A DNA stretch of 64,000 bases, taken from Gordonibacter faecis. GTDB lineage: Bacteria; Actinomycetota; Coriobacteriia; Coriobacteriales; Eggerthellaceae. A program made the position numbers and the translations under genes. The notes below the pieces were generated by a model. The model was not told where the DNA came from, ran no database searches, and saw only the letters and a list, made by a program, of their open reading frames with translations. Of the stretch, positions 15,874-23,999 are shown piece after piece. Where the stretch lies: contig NZ_JASJEU010000013.1 in NCBI RefSeq assembly GCF_030077735.1, positions 124,001-188,000 of the forward strand, in the 5' to 3' direction. The stretch's first letter is position 1; every line of letters begins with the position of its first letter.

Positions 15874-16063
15874 CTTCTTTGCTTCTATCGCCGAAGTACA
15901 CAGCTTCGAAATACTCGTTGCTCACGCGGCCGGGGATCACCTTGCAACCGCGATGTGCCATTTCTTCGTTGAGCTCCCGGATAACGGTGTAGGCAGTCGT
16001 CCGAGAAACCCCGAGACGGTCCGCCACCTCTTTGGCGGTGAGCATCCTTCGCAATGCTTCCAT
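15851..16063 (-). CDS. Excisionase-type helix-turn-helix protein of element 2
   Basis: This 70-residue protein has MLTAKEVADRLGVSRTTAYTVIRELNEEM and the ending VIPGRVSNEYFEAVYFGD, matching the element 1 excisionase (IPGRVSRRYFEEKFYG). It overlaps the integrase start, showing translational coupling. It likely promotes excision. Confidence 0.8.
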   Translation of the reverse strand: MEALRRMLTAKEVADRLGVSRTTAYTVIRELNEEMAHRGCKVIPGRVSNEYFEAVYFGDRSKEGEVTDVR

Positions 16064-16085
16064 TCTGTCCTCCTAAACAGTTCAA

Positions 16086-16150
16086 AAACGAACGGTATAA
16101 GAAGATACTATACGTTCAATAACGAACGGTCAATACGTACCGTTCGTTTT
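16086..16150. promoter_or_regulatory. Three operator repeats ACGAACGGT
   Basis: ACGAACGGT occurs at 16088-16096 and 16122-16130, and inverted (ACCGTTCGT) at 16139-16147. The last two form a 10-bp-arm palindrome with an 8-bp spacer. They fill the divergent xis-XRE space and are probable repressor sites, analogous to the ACATTAACAC palindrome of element 1 but of different sequence, so the two repressors have diverged in specificity. Confidence 0.65.
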
Positions 16151-16203
16151 CGTGCTATTCTTTCCAGATAAGCTTACAACCCGGCGTTGCAGAAGAGGCG
16201 TTC

Positions 16204-16641
16204 ATGAAAACAGGCGAACTGATACGCAGATACCGCAAGATGCGCAAAATGACTCAGGCGGACCTCGCCGAGGCCTGCGGGCTTTCTGATTCCGCCATCA
16301 GGAACTACGAGCTGGGCAATAGAAAGCCAAGCGAGGCGCACGTGAAAAGCATCGCCCAGGCCCTGGAAGTAGCTCAGGAGGCGCTTTTGGATGTCGACGT
16401 TGACTCGGTCCGCAAGGCCCTCGAATACCTTTTCAGAATCGACGAGGGGACCGGGTTGAAACCAGCAAGGGGTGCGGAGGGCGATGTCTTCCTGACAGTC
16501 GATCGCAACTCCCCGAAGGCGCCCAAGCTATCCACTGCGTTGGAGGCATGGATGCGGCAGCGTGAGCGACTAGATGCTGGGGAAATCTCCCAGGAGGAAT
16601 ACGACGCTTGGAAGGCCAGCTTCGGAATGTCCGATTTGTAA
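16204..16641 (+). CDS. XRE-family repressor of element 2
   Basis: This 145-residue protein has a CI-type helix-turn-helix at about residues 5-58 (YRKMRKMTQADLAEACGLSD, SAIRNYELGNRKPS) and a C-terminal segment with RERLDAGEISQEEYDAWK shared with the element 1 repressor. It is divergent from the xis-int-mobC operon. An arm-type GTGATTACAAA site overlaps its stop codon, so integrase binding and repressor transcription may interfere. Confidence 0.85.
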   Translation: MKTGELIRRYRKMRKMTQADLAEACGLSDSAIRNYELGNRKPSEAHVKSIAQALEVAQEALLDVDVDSVRKALEYLFRIDEGTGLKPARGAEGDVFLTVDRNSPKAPKLSTALEAWMRQRERLDAGEISQEEYDAWKASFGMSDL

Positions 16642-16880
16642 TCACCTCGGCATGTTTCGCCTTTTCCGGAAAAGCCTTGTAATCACCCCTCAGATATCTC
16701 TATTTGCAAGCCCCTCCGGGAGTAATCGGAGGCCGTTTTCGGCGTCTCAAGCCATCTAAACCGACCTTAGAATGCATCGATCCTCCGATTTTTCGCGAAA
16801 AAATATCCCCCTATTTTGACCTGGGATTCTTGTCTTTCAAGTTCTCGAAAGGGCGGGGTGATTACAAAGTGATTACAAAT
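16634..16880. repeat. Integrase arm-type sites at the right end of element 2
   Basis: Four copies of GTGATTACAAA are found: inverted at 16635-16645 and 16676-16686 (one mismatch in the latter), and a direct tandem pair at 16858-16868 and 16869-16879. They match the copies at the left end (6577-6602). The rest of the 544-bp stretch 16642-17185 holds no gene that I can support. Confidence 0.65.
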
Positions 16881-17041
16881 CGTTGTTTCGCGGCGGGAAT
16901 GCCTGAAAGAATAAAATCAGGTGGTTTGCAAGCGTGCCTTTAGGTGTACATGGTTGAACATGGCTGTCAAGCAGTACCTAACAGCGTCCACCTTTTTGGG
17001 ATAATTTGAATCATTCGAGCAGATGAAAGGCTAAAAATTTA

Positions 17042-17068
17042 CCCCTAGAAAAGACTATTTTCCAGGGG
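17042..17068. terminator. Hairpin near the guaA-proximal end of element 2
   Basis: CCCCT-A-GAAAA and TTTTC-C-AGGGG form a stem with one mismatch and a short loop. It lies about 120 bp from the core and may stop guaA or element transcripts. Confidence 0.5.
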
Positions 17069-17078
17069 CAGTAGAGTT

Positions 17079-17089
17079 GGATTATTCTC
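17079..17089. other. Conserved GGATTATTCTC box before the core
   Basis: The 11-mer is identical to 6370-6380 and lies at nearly the same distance (100 versus 106 bp) from the core in both elements. It may be a recombination-protein site conserved between the two integrases. Confidence 0.35.
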
Positions 17090-17185
17090 GAGATTCGCTG
17101 GTGGTTATATTGATTCTTGCGTACCGTGGTGTACTAATGTTCACTGGAATAACTCCAGGTGGATTGCACTTTTTAGGGCTCAGGC

Positions 17186-18829
17186 CTACTCCCACTCGAT
17201 CGTTGCAGGTGGTTTGCTGGTTATGTCGTAGGCTACTCGGTTTACTCCGGGGACTTCGGAGACTATGCGACCTGAAATGCGTCCCAGAACTTCGTACGGC
17301 AACTTTGCCCAGTCGGCGGTCATGGCATCGCTGCTCTCGACGGCTCGTAGGATGATGGGGTAGCCGTAGGTGCGTTCGTCGCCCATGACGCCCACGCTTT
17401 TGATATCCGGCAGCACGGCGAAGTATTGCCAGACGGGGCGCTCGACCTCGGGGCCGCCGGGTGTTGTGCGCACCAGCTCGCCACCGCGTTCGCCGACCGC
17501 CTCGTTCACGCCGATGTTGTACGCATCCAGCTCCTCGCGGACGATAGCATCAGCCTCCTTCAGCACGTGCAGCTTGTCGCGGGTCACGGTGCCGATGATG
17601 CGAATGGCCAGGCCAGGGCCGGGGAAGGGCTGACGGTGCACGATGTGGTCGGGCAGCCCCAGTGCCGTGCCCAGCGCGCGCACCTCGTCCTTGAAGAAGT
17701 GATCCAGCGGCTCAATCAGGTCAAAGTGCACACCCTCAGGAAACGGAATCAGGTTGTGGTGGCTCTTGATGGTGGACGCCTTGCCGCCGGTCTTGCGCGC
17801 GCCGCTCTCGATGATGTCGGGGTAAATGGTGCCCTGCGCCAGGAACTTCACGGGACGACCTCCCTCGGCCAGATCCTGCGCCACGGTGAAGAATTCCTCC
17901 CAGAACTGCGAGCCAATGATGCGGCGCTTTTCCTCGGGTTCGGTCACGTCAGCAAGCAGCGCAGCGTAGCGGTCCTCGGCATGCACGTGCACGAAATCGA
18001 CGTCGAACTGCTTCGTGAACACGGCTTCCACTTCCTCGGGCTCATTCTTGCGCAGCAGCCCGTGGTTCACAAACACGCAGGTCAGCTGCTTGCCGATGGC
18101 CTTCGCGCACAGCGCAGCCACCACCGACGAATCCACGCCGCCCGACAGGCCCAAAATCACGCGCGCGTCGCCCACCTGCGCGCGAATGGCTTCCACGGCG
18201 TCGTCAATGATCGAGTCCATCTTCCACGTGGGCTCCAGCCCACAAATGCCGAACAGGAAGTTTTGCAGCAGCTCGTCGCCGCAGGCCGTGTGGCGCACCT
18301 CAGGGTGGAACTGTGTCGCGTACAGCCGGCGCTCGGCGCACTCCATCGACGCCACCGGGCACACGTCAGTCGAGGCCGTTACCACAAAGCCCTCCGGCAC
18401 CTCGGCCACGGCGTCGCGGTGACTCATCCACACGGTCTGCTCCGTCAGTGTCTCGCCATACAGCGCCGACGCACCCGAATCGCACCGGCGCAGCGTTGCC
18501 GCCCCGTACTCGCCGGCTTCCGTGTGGCCAACCGTGCCACCCAGCGTCACGGCCATGATCTGCTGTCCATAGCAAAAGCCCAGTACGGGAATGCCCAACT
18601 CGAAAATCTCCGGATCAATCGAGGGTGCATCCTCGGCGTACACGCTTGCCGGGCCACCCGACAAAATGATGGCTGACGGCGCCATAGCGCGTACCTCATC
18701 AGCGGAAACATCGCACGGCACAATTTCGGAATACACCTGCAAATCGCGCACGCGGCGCGCAATGAGCTGCCCGTACTGGGCCCCAAAATCGACAACGATA
18801 ACCAACTGGCTGGCAGGTGCGGTGGTCAT
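17186..18829 (-). CDS. guaA: GMP synthase (glutamine-hydrolysing)
   Basis: GuaA converts XMP to GMP using glutamine and ATP. The 547-residue protein has an N-terminal class I amidotransferase domain with the catalytic Cys in VLGFCYGQQIMA and a His/Glu pair in YATQFHPEVRHT, then an ATP-pyrophosphatase domain with the P-loop GLSGGVDSSVVAAL, and a C-terminal dimerisation domain ending PATIEWE. The length is close to the usual 510-540. The last codons form the attachment site of the element array, a known integration hotspot for genomic islands. The gene product appears complete. Confidence 0.97.
   Translation of the reverse strand: MTTAPASQLVIVVDFGAQYGQLIARRVRDLQVYSEIVPCDVSADEVRAMAPSAIILSGGPASVYAEDAPSIDPEIFELGIPVLGFCYGQQIMAVTLGGTVGHTEAGEYGAATLRRCDSGASALYGETLTEQTVWMSHRDAVAEVPEGFVVTASTDVCPVASMECAERRLYATQFHPEVRHTACGDELLQNFLFGICGLEPTWKMDSIIDDAVEAIRAQVGDARVILGLSGGVDSSVVAALCAKAIGKQLTCVFVNHGLLRKNEPEEVEAVFTKQFDVDFVHVHAEDRYAALLADVTEPEEKRRIIGSQFWEEFFTVAQDLAEGGRPVKFLAQGTIYPDIIESGARKTGGKASTIKSHHNLIPFPEGVHFDLIEPLDHFFKDEVRALGTALGLPDHIVHRQPFPGPGLAIRIIGTVTRDKLHVLKEADAIVREELDAYNIGVNEAVGERGGELVRTTPGGPEVERPVWQYFAVLPDIKSVGVMGDERTYGYPIILRAVESSDAMTADWAKLPYEVLGRISGRIVSEVPGVNRVAYDITSKPPATIEWE
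17190..17206. other. att core within the 3' end of guaA
   Basis: TCCCACTCGATCGTTGC overlaps codons for ATIEWE of guaA and is identical to 6487-6503. Insertion here leaves the guaA reading frame intact because each attP carries the same codons plus a stop. Confidence 0.8.
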
Positions 18830-18960
18830 AGTGAGTCTCCTTTTCGCGCAACGCGGCGCGTCCCTCTCGCGTTTTCCGCACCCATCTTACCCGAAACCGC
18901 CGCAGCGCCAAGTCACGCCACCCAGCCTGCACGCGTTTTGCACGATCGGGCGGCCGAGGT

Positions 18961-19040
18961 TAGCGAACAGCAGGGCGAACAGCACGCAGAACAGCAGGGT
19001 GAACAACACGCAGAACGGCATGCCGAAAAGCACGCAAAAA
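18961..19040. repeat. Imperfect tandem repeats before the MATE gene
   Basis: Units built on GAACAGCAGGGCGAACAGCACGCA recur about three times with substitutions (periodicity near 24 bp, sub-period 12-15). They lie in the guaA-MATE divergent space. Function not evident. Confidence 0.5.
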
Positions 19041-19119
19041 CAAGGTGCACCCTCCGCGACGAAACGCTACAATAAGCGGCTTGCGACTAGTACCCAACCG
19101 AACAGAAGCGAACGCCTCC

Positions 19120-20568
19120 GTGTCCCAACCGAAGCAGCGACAAATCGACCTGGTGAACGAGCCTATTGGCTCTGCGCTTGTGCGCCTTGCGGTGCCCATT
19201 ATGGCGTCGGCGTTTTTGGCGACGGCGTATAACATCACCGACATGGCGTGGATTGGCCTTCTGGGTGCAAACGCGGTGGCGGCGGTGGGTGTTGCGGGCA
19301 TGTTCACGTGGCTGGCCTCGGCCATTGTGGTTATGGCGCGCATGGGCGGACAGGTGAATATGGCGCAGGCGCTGGGCAACCGACACCCCGAGCAGGCCGA
19401 GACCTTCGCGCGCGGCGCCCTGCAGCTGGCCACTGTGCTCGCGATGGTGTACGCGGCCGTGTGTCTGATCTGCGCCGACGCCCTCGTGTCTATCCTCGTC
19501 CCCGACGACCCCAGCGTCGCGCGGGAAGCGGCGCTCTACCTGCGCCTGTGCGGCGGCCTTATCCTGTTCCTCTACATCTCGCAAACGCTCACGGGGTTGC
19601 TCACGGCCCAAGGCGACTCCAAAACGCCCTTCAAGGCCAACGCCGCCGGCCTCATCATCAACATGGTGCTCGACCCGCTGCTCATCCTCGGTCTTGGTCC
19701 CGTGCCACAACTCGGCGTGCTGGGCGCGGCCATCGCCACGGTGTTTGCGCAGTTCATTGTTGCAACACTCATGATTGTAGGCATTGTGCGCGACAAAGGA
19801 GAGGCGAACGTGTTGCGCCGCGTGCGCTTGCGGCAGCCCGCGGGGAGGGCCTGCTTCTCGCGCATTGTGAAAATAGGCTTGCCCGCCGCCATCCAAAGTG
19901 CGCTCTATGCCATCATCTCGATGGTGCTCACGCGCATGGTGGCTGCGTGGGGAAGCGGTGCGGTGGCCGTGCAGCGCGTGGGCGGGCAAATTGAATCGCT
20001 CACCTGGTGCACCGCCGAAGGTGTGGGCTCGGCGCTCAACGCGTTCACAGCGCAAAACTTCGGCGCGCGTCGCCCGGAGCGCATCCGGCGCGGGTACCGC
20101 CTGGCGTTCATCGCCGTGGCGGTGTGGGCGCTTGCTGTGTCTGCGCTGTTCATCGTATTCCCCGAGCCCATTTCATCGGTGTTCTTCCATGAAGCAAGCG
20201 TGGTGGATATCTCGTCGTCGTACCTGGTGGTCATCGGTATTGGCGAGGCGTTCATGTGCATTGAACTCATGACCGTGGGCGCGCTCTCAGGTCTCGGCCG
20301 CACGAAACTGTGCAGCGCCATCAGCGTTGTCCTTACCGGCTCGCGCATTCCGCTCGCGCTGCTGCTGAGCGCCACGCCGCTTGGCCTTGATGGCGTGTGG
20401 TGGGCACTCACGCTTACGTCCATTGTAAAGGGCGTCGTGTTCTGGTTGGTGTTTCGCCACATCGCGCGCCGGCTTCCTGAAGCACCTGCGCCCGCACCTG
20501 CAAGCACAGGCGCAGTTGCAGGCTCCAGCACCACTCCCGACGCCGAAAGCGCCCCTACCGCAGCGTAA
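19120..20568 (+). CDS. MATE-family multidrug efflux transporter
   Basis: This 482-residue protein has twelve predicted spans in two homologous halves, as in NorM-type MATE exporters that expel cationic drugs against Na+ or H+. The first half begins with GSALVRLAVPIMASAFLATAYNITDMAWIG; the second repeat starts near IVKIGLPAAIQSALYAIISMVL. The GTG at 19120 (VSQPKQRQ) is preferred to the ATG at 19045, since the latter adds 25 residues unlike the family. The hydrophilic C-terminal tail is rich in Ala, Pro and Ser. It ends 14 bp inside the convergent neighbour. Confidence 0.88.
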   Translation: MSQPKQRQIDLVNEPIGSALVRLAVPIMASAFLATAYNITDMAWIGLLGANAVAAVGVAGMFTWLASAIVVMARMGGQVNMAQALGNRHPEQAETFARGALQLATVLAMVYAAVCLICADALVSILVPDDPSVAREAALYLRLCGGLILFLYISQTLTGLLTAQGDSKTPFKANAAGLIINMVLDPLLILGLGPVPQLGVLGAAIATVFAQFIVATLMIVGIVRDKGEANVLRRVRLRQPAGRACFSRIVKIGLPAAIQSALYAIISMVLTRMVAAWGSGAVAVQRVGGQIESLTWCTAEGVGSALNAFTAQNFGARRPERIRRGYRLAFIAVAVWALAVSALFIVFPEPISSVFFHEASVVDISSSYLVVIGIGEAFMCIELMTVGALSGLGRTKLCSAISVVLTGSRIPLALLLSATPLGLDGVWWALTLTSIVKGVVFWLVFRHIARRLPEAPAPAPASTGAVAGSSTTPDAESAPTAA

Positions 20569-21403
20569 CGCCCTCGGGCAACTCAATGCTTGCCAGGTCG
20601 AACTCGTCCTCGTCCTCTTCGGCAACAACGGGCGCTACCTCTTCAACCTTCGGCTTCCCGAACGCCGCGTCGAAGGCATCGAAGCGGGCGCGCGGCACGG
20701 CGAATACGAGGTGTCCAATAACTCCCGGATGCGCCTCAATCCACGCCTGGAACAGGCCGATGACCTGCTGCTCGTCATACCCCTCGCGCCCGCAGCCGAA
20801 TGCTCCACACACCAGGGTCTCGCAGCCGTTGGCAGCCGCAATGCGCAGCAGCGTCTCAATGCGCTTCGCCAGCGCCTGGTCGCATTCACGCTCCGACCGA
20901 TGGTTTGCCAGCGCGCGTGCGCGGTTCGGCTCGGGCAGGGCGATGACATCCGCCTTGCGAAGGGTGCCCTCATGCGAGAAGGCCACGTCAGGCAGATAAA
21001 GGGCGCGGTCGGTGAACAGCTGCCCCCGCTGAAAGCCGCGGTTGGCATCGTGGTAGGTTTCCTTGAGCCCGCACAGGATGGGGTAGAGGTTACTCTCGGC
21101 GCACAGCACCTGCTCAGGGCCGAATGCGCCATCCTCGTAGCCGCCGCCAGGTCGTGTGAACGACGCCGGATCCACCACAGCCGTCTTGCCGTGCGCCTCG
21201 CGCAACGCCGCAGGAGCAAAAGCCGTGGTGACGGAGGTCTCGGTGGCCTCAAAAGCGGGCTCCGGAAGCGGCAGTTCGCGACCTTCGCCATCTTCATAGA
21301 CAGTTGCTGCGGCAATGGTGGCCGCCGTGTCGCTCGCAAGCGCCCCCCGCATGAGGGCAAGATGCTTCGCGGCCAGGGCTTTTCGTTCGTCTCTGTCAGG
21401 CAT
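20555..21403 (-). CDS. TIGR02452-type macrodomain protein (bacterial PARG-like)
   Basis: This 282-residue protein belongs to the microbial poly(ADP-ribose) glycohydrolase-like group. A macrodomain core is seen from VVDPASFTRPGGGYEDGAFG through LCAESNLYPIL, AVPRA and CGAFGCG. In PARG enzymes GGG is followed by a QEE triad whose second Glu is catalytic; here the corresponding residues read PEQ, so the catalytic Glu may be replaced by Gln. A C-terminal acidic tail (EEDEDEF) follows. It may remove or bind ADP-ribose. It overlaps the MATE gene tail to tail. Confidence 0.75.
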   Translation of the reverse strand: MPDRDERKALAAKHLALMRGALASDTAATIAAATVYEDGEGRELPLPEPAFEATETSVTTAFAPAALREAHGKTAVVDPASFTRPGGGYEDGAFGPEQVLCAESNLYPILCGLKETYHDANRGFQRGQLFTDRALYLPDVAFSHEGTLRKADVIALPEPNRARALANHRSERECDQALAKRIETLLRIAAANGCETLVCGAFGCGREGYDEQQVIGLFQAWIEAHPGVIGHLVFAVPRARFDAFDAAFGKPKVEEVAPVVAEEDEDEFDLASIELPEGVTLR

Positions 21404-21521
21404 GGTTCCTCCTTCGTTCGCTTACGGGTATTGTAACGGAAATGCGGCCGCACGCGACGAATGCGCCCCGTGTGTCCACGCGCTCGTCGTATACTATGCC
21501 CATTGAGTCGAAGGGGGAAGC

Positions 21522-22484
21522 GTGCGCAGGCATCGCGTGAAAGCGTCACTGGTTGGTCTGTTTCTGGCGTTATCGTTGCTCGCGTTGGGATGCACCACCC
21601 CCATGGCAGAAGCGCCAGCGCCGCCAGCCCCACCGGCCGCGCAAGCCCCTCCCACCAGCACACCCGCGCCCCAGCCCGACGTGTCCCCAAAGCCTCAGCC
21701 CTCCGTCGACCTCGCCTCCATCCCGCCCTATGCCGGCTTGCCGTATGTCGAAATCAACAGCGGCACCCCTTCCTTCTCCGCCGAAGACCTCGCTCGCGCG
21801 CCCTTCGAAGAGTACGCGCCCCTCGACAACCTCGGTCGCTGTGGCGCGGCGTTCGCGCTCGTCGGCCCCGAGACAATGCCCACCGAGAAGCGTGGCAGCG
21901 TCGGCGCGGTCAAGCCCTCGGGATGGCACCTCGTCAAGTACGACATCGTGGACGGGAAGTACCTCTTCAACCGCTGTCACCTCATTGCCTATCGCCTGAC
22001 CGGCGAAAACGCCAACGAGCGCAACCTTATCACGGGCACGCGCTACCTCAACACCGAAGGCATGTCGCCGCACGAAACCGCGGTGGCCGACTACGTCGAA
22101 GCCACCGGGAACCACGTGCTCATGCGCGTAACGCCCCTGTTCGAGGGCGAGGAACTGGTCGCGCGCGGAGTGCAGCTGGAGGCGCGCTCGGTCGAAGACG
22201 GCGGCGCGGGCATCAGTTACAACGTGTACGCCTACAACGTGCAGCCGGGCATCACCATCAATTACGCCACGGGGGAGAGCGCCCTCGACGGCACGGTGGA
22301 AGCCGATCGCCCGCTCGACGCCACGCAGTACGCCTACGTCCTCAACACGAGCACCAAGCGCTTTCACCTGCCCGCATGCCCCTCGGTCGACGACATGAAC
22401 GAGAAAAACAAGCAGGGTTTCAACGGCACCCGCGACGAGGCGCTCGCACAAGGCTACCAACCCTGCGGCCGCTGCAAGCCGTAA
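21522..22484 (+). CDS. Lipoprotein DNA/RNA non-specific endonuclease
   Basis: This 320-residue secreted nuclease has a basic N-terminus, a hydrophobic stretch and the lipobox LALG-C at about residue 24, followed by a Pro/Ala-rich spacer (about 25-65). The nuclease core carries YLFNRCHLIAYRLTGE and NERNLITGTRYLNTEGM, the DNA-entry-nuclease version of the beta-beta-alpha metal fold. The C-terminal 40 residues (KRFHLPACPSV, CGRCKP) form an Ada-like metal-binding module. The GTG start at 21522 follows GAAGGGGGAAG. It may degrade or take up extracellular DNA. Confidence 0.85.
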   Translation: MRRHRVKASLVGLFLALSLLALGCTTPMAEAPAPPAPPAAQAPPTSTPAPQPDVSPKPQPSVDLASIPPYAGLPYVEINSGTPSFSAEDLARAPFEEYAPLDNLGRCGAAFALVGPETMPTEKRGSVGAVKPSGWHLVKYDIVDGKYLFNRCHLIAYRLTGENANERNLITGTRYLNTEGMSPHETAVADYVEATGNHVLMRVTPLFEGEELVARGVQLEARSVEDGGAGISYNVYAYNVQPGITINYATGESALDGTVEADRPLDATQYAYVLNTSTKRFHLPACPSVDDMNEKNKQGFNGTRDEALAQGYQPCGRCKP

Positions 22485-22612
22485 GCACGCGGCGCGGACG
22501 CCGCGCAGCGTGCGGCGATGTTCCTCCTGTGGTTTCTTGGGGCCGCCAACTCATCCTCGTGTACAATTCCGGCACGCAGTAATCGCATCGATACGCCCAA
22601 GGATACGCACGT

Positions 22613-23548
22613 ATGATCATCGAAGCATTAAAAGCTTTCCTCATTGGCATTGTGGAAGGCATCACCGAATGGCTGCCCATTTCATCCACCGGCCACATGA
22701 TTCTCGTGGACGAATTCGTGAAGCTGCAAGTGTCTGACGACTTCCTCAAGCTCTTCCTCGTGGTAATTCAACTGGGCGCCATCATGGCGGTGCTCATTTT
22801 GTACTTCCACAAGCTGAACCCCTTCTCGCCGCGCAAAACGACGGCCGAGAAAAAGGGCACGTGGCGGCTGTGGGGCATGGTGGTTATCGGCTGCATCCCG
22901 GCCGCCATTTTTGGGTTTGCGCTGGACGATTGGGTGAACGACCACTTCTATAATAAGGTAACGGTTGCTGCGATGCTCATCGTATACGGCATCGTGTTCA
23001 TTGTGCTGGAGCGCCGCAACCGCCGCCGTCTGCGCGAGGCTGAGGCCGCCGTCGCCCGCCCGCGCGGTCGCCACGCGCGCCTCGCGGATGGCGACATTGC
23101 CGACGAGGCCGAAGCGCACCTGTTCAAAATCACAGACGTGGACGACATCGACTGGAAAACGGCGCTCAAAATCGGCTTCTTCCAGGTGCTCGCCATCATT
23201 CCGGGCACGAGTCGCTCCGGCGCCACCATCATCGGCGGCATGCTGACCGGCTGCTCGCGCACAGCGGCGGCCGAGTTCACCTTTTTCCTGGCCATCCCCG
23301 TCATGTTTGGCTGGGGCGTGGTGAAGTGCATCAAGTTCATCGCCGCCGGTCTCGCCATGACCACGACCGAGATTGTGGTGCTGGTGGTGGGCATTGTCAC
23401 AGCGTTTGTCATGTCGGTGGTGGCCATTAAATTCCTCATGGGCTACATCAAGAAAAACGACTTCACCGCCTTCGGCTGGTACCGCATCATCATTGGCGTA
23501 CTGGTCCTCGCCTACTTCGCCTTCGAATCAATGGGCATGCTGCCGTAG
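22613..23548 (+). CDS. uppP: Undecaprenyl-diphosphatase
   Basis: UppP (BacA) dephosphorylates undecaprenyl pyrophosphate at the membrane to recycle the peptidoglycan lipid carrier and gives bacitracin tolerance. The 311-residue multi-spanning protein has the family motifs GIVEGITEWLPISSTGHMIL near the N-terminus and PGTSRSGATIIGGML near residue 200. A cytosolic loop insert at about residues 130-175 rich in Arg and acidic residues makes it about 40 residues longer than the 270-residue norm. AAGGATA precedes the start. Confidence 0.95.
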   Translation: MIIEALKAFLIGIVEGITEWLPISSTGHMILVDEFVKLQVSDDFLKLFLVVIQLGAIMAVLILYFHKLNPFSPRKTTAEKKGTWRLWGMVVIGCIPAAIFGFALDDWVNDHFYNKVTVAAMLIVYGIVFIVLERRNRRRLREAEAAVARPRGRHARLADGDIADEAEAHLFKITDVDDIDWKTALKIGFFQVLAIIPGTSRSGATIIGGMLTGCSRTAAAEFTFFLAIPVMFGWGVVKCIKFIAAGLAMTTTEIVVLVVGIVTAFVMSVVAIKFLMGYIKKNDFTAFGWYRIIIGVLVLAYFAFESMGMLP

Positions 23549-23717
23549 GGGAGCGTCTCCAAACCACGATTCACCCGCGGCTTCTGCGGGAATTTGGGCG
23601 GCGCGTCTGATTGGCGCGTCGCTTTTGATATTATGGTGGGCACACGAGGGTCGGATCGTCTGGCGGGCGATTCAGCCATGCTCGTTACCGCATTTTGAGG
23701 TATGAGAGGACAAGTCG

Positions 23718-23999
23718 ATGTCTGAGAAAGACAACTCCCTTGCGGAGATTCAAGAACATCGCGCCAAGATCGACGAGATCGACCGGCAAATTGTCGCGCT
23801 GCTGAACAAGCGCGCCGGCCATTCGCTGGTTATCCGCGGTCTCAAGCCCGGAGCCCATCTGGGCCTGTACGATGCCAAGCGCGAAGAGGAAATCTTCGCC
23901 AAGGTGGGCAGCTATAACGAGGGTCCCCTGTACAACGAGAACCTGCGCGAAATTTACGCCACCATTCTCAAGATCATGAAGGAGACCCCGTCCGTATGA
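23718..23999 (+). CDS. Chorismate mutase (AroQ type)
   Basis: This 93-residue all-helical protein converts chorismate to prephenate. Family features are the first helix EHRAKIDEIDRQIVALLNKRAGHSLVI, KREEEIFAKV and the final helix EIYATILKIMKET. It overlaps the DAHP synthase gene by ATGA at 23996-23999, showing translational coupling. Free-standing mutases of this type often associate with and inhibit the adjacent DAHP synthase, which would allow feedback control. Confidence 0.88.
   Translation: MSEKDNSLAEIQEHRAKIDEIDRQIVALLNKRAGHSLVIRGLKPGAHLGLYDAKREEEIFAKVGSYNEGPLYNENLREIYATILKIMKETPSV

Larger units (their letters stand above)
6487..17206. mobile_element. Integrative element 2, 10.7 kb, in guaA
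   Basis: The element is bounded by 17-bp core repeats at both ends and carries GTGATTACAAA arm sites near each end. Its right end has the recombination block (MobC-like, integrase, excisionase, XRE regulator), homologous and collinear with that of element 1. Cargo is high-GC like the host: alcohol dehydrogenase, TetR-methyltransferase fusion, an ABC-2 exporter and an IS256-family insertion. No relaxase is present, so it may use the element 1 relaxase for mobilization. Confidence 0.75.

Noticed and set aside
18961..19040. Tandem repeats as a CRISPR array
   Set aside because: The units are too short and vary continuously, with no unique spacers and no cas genes nearby.
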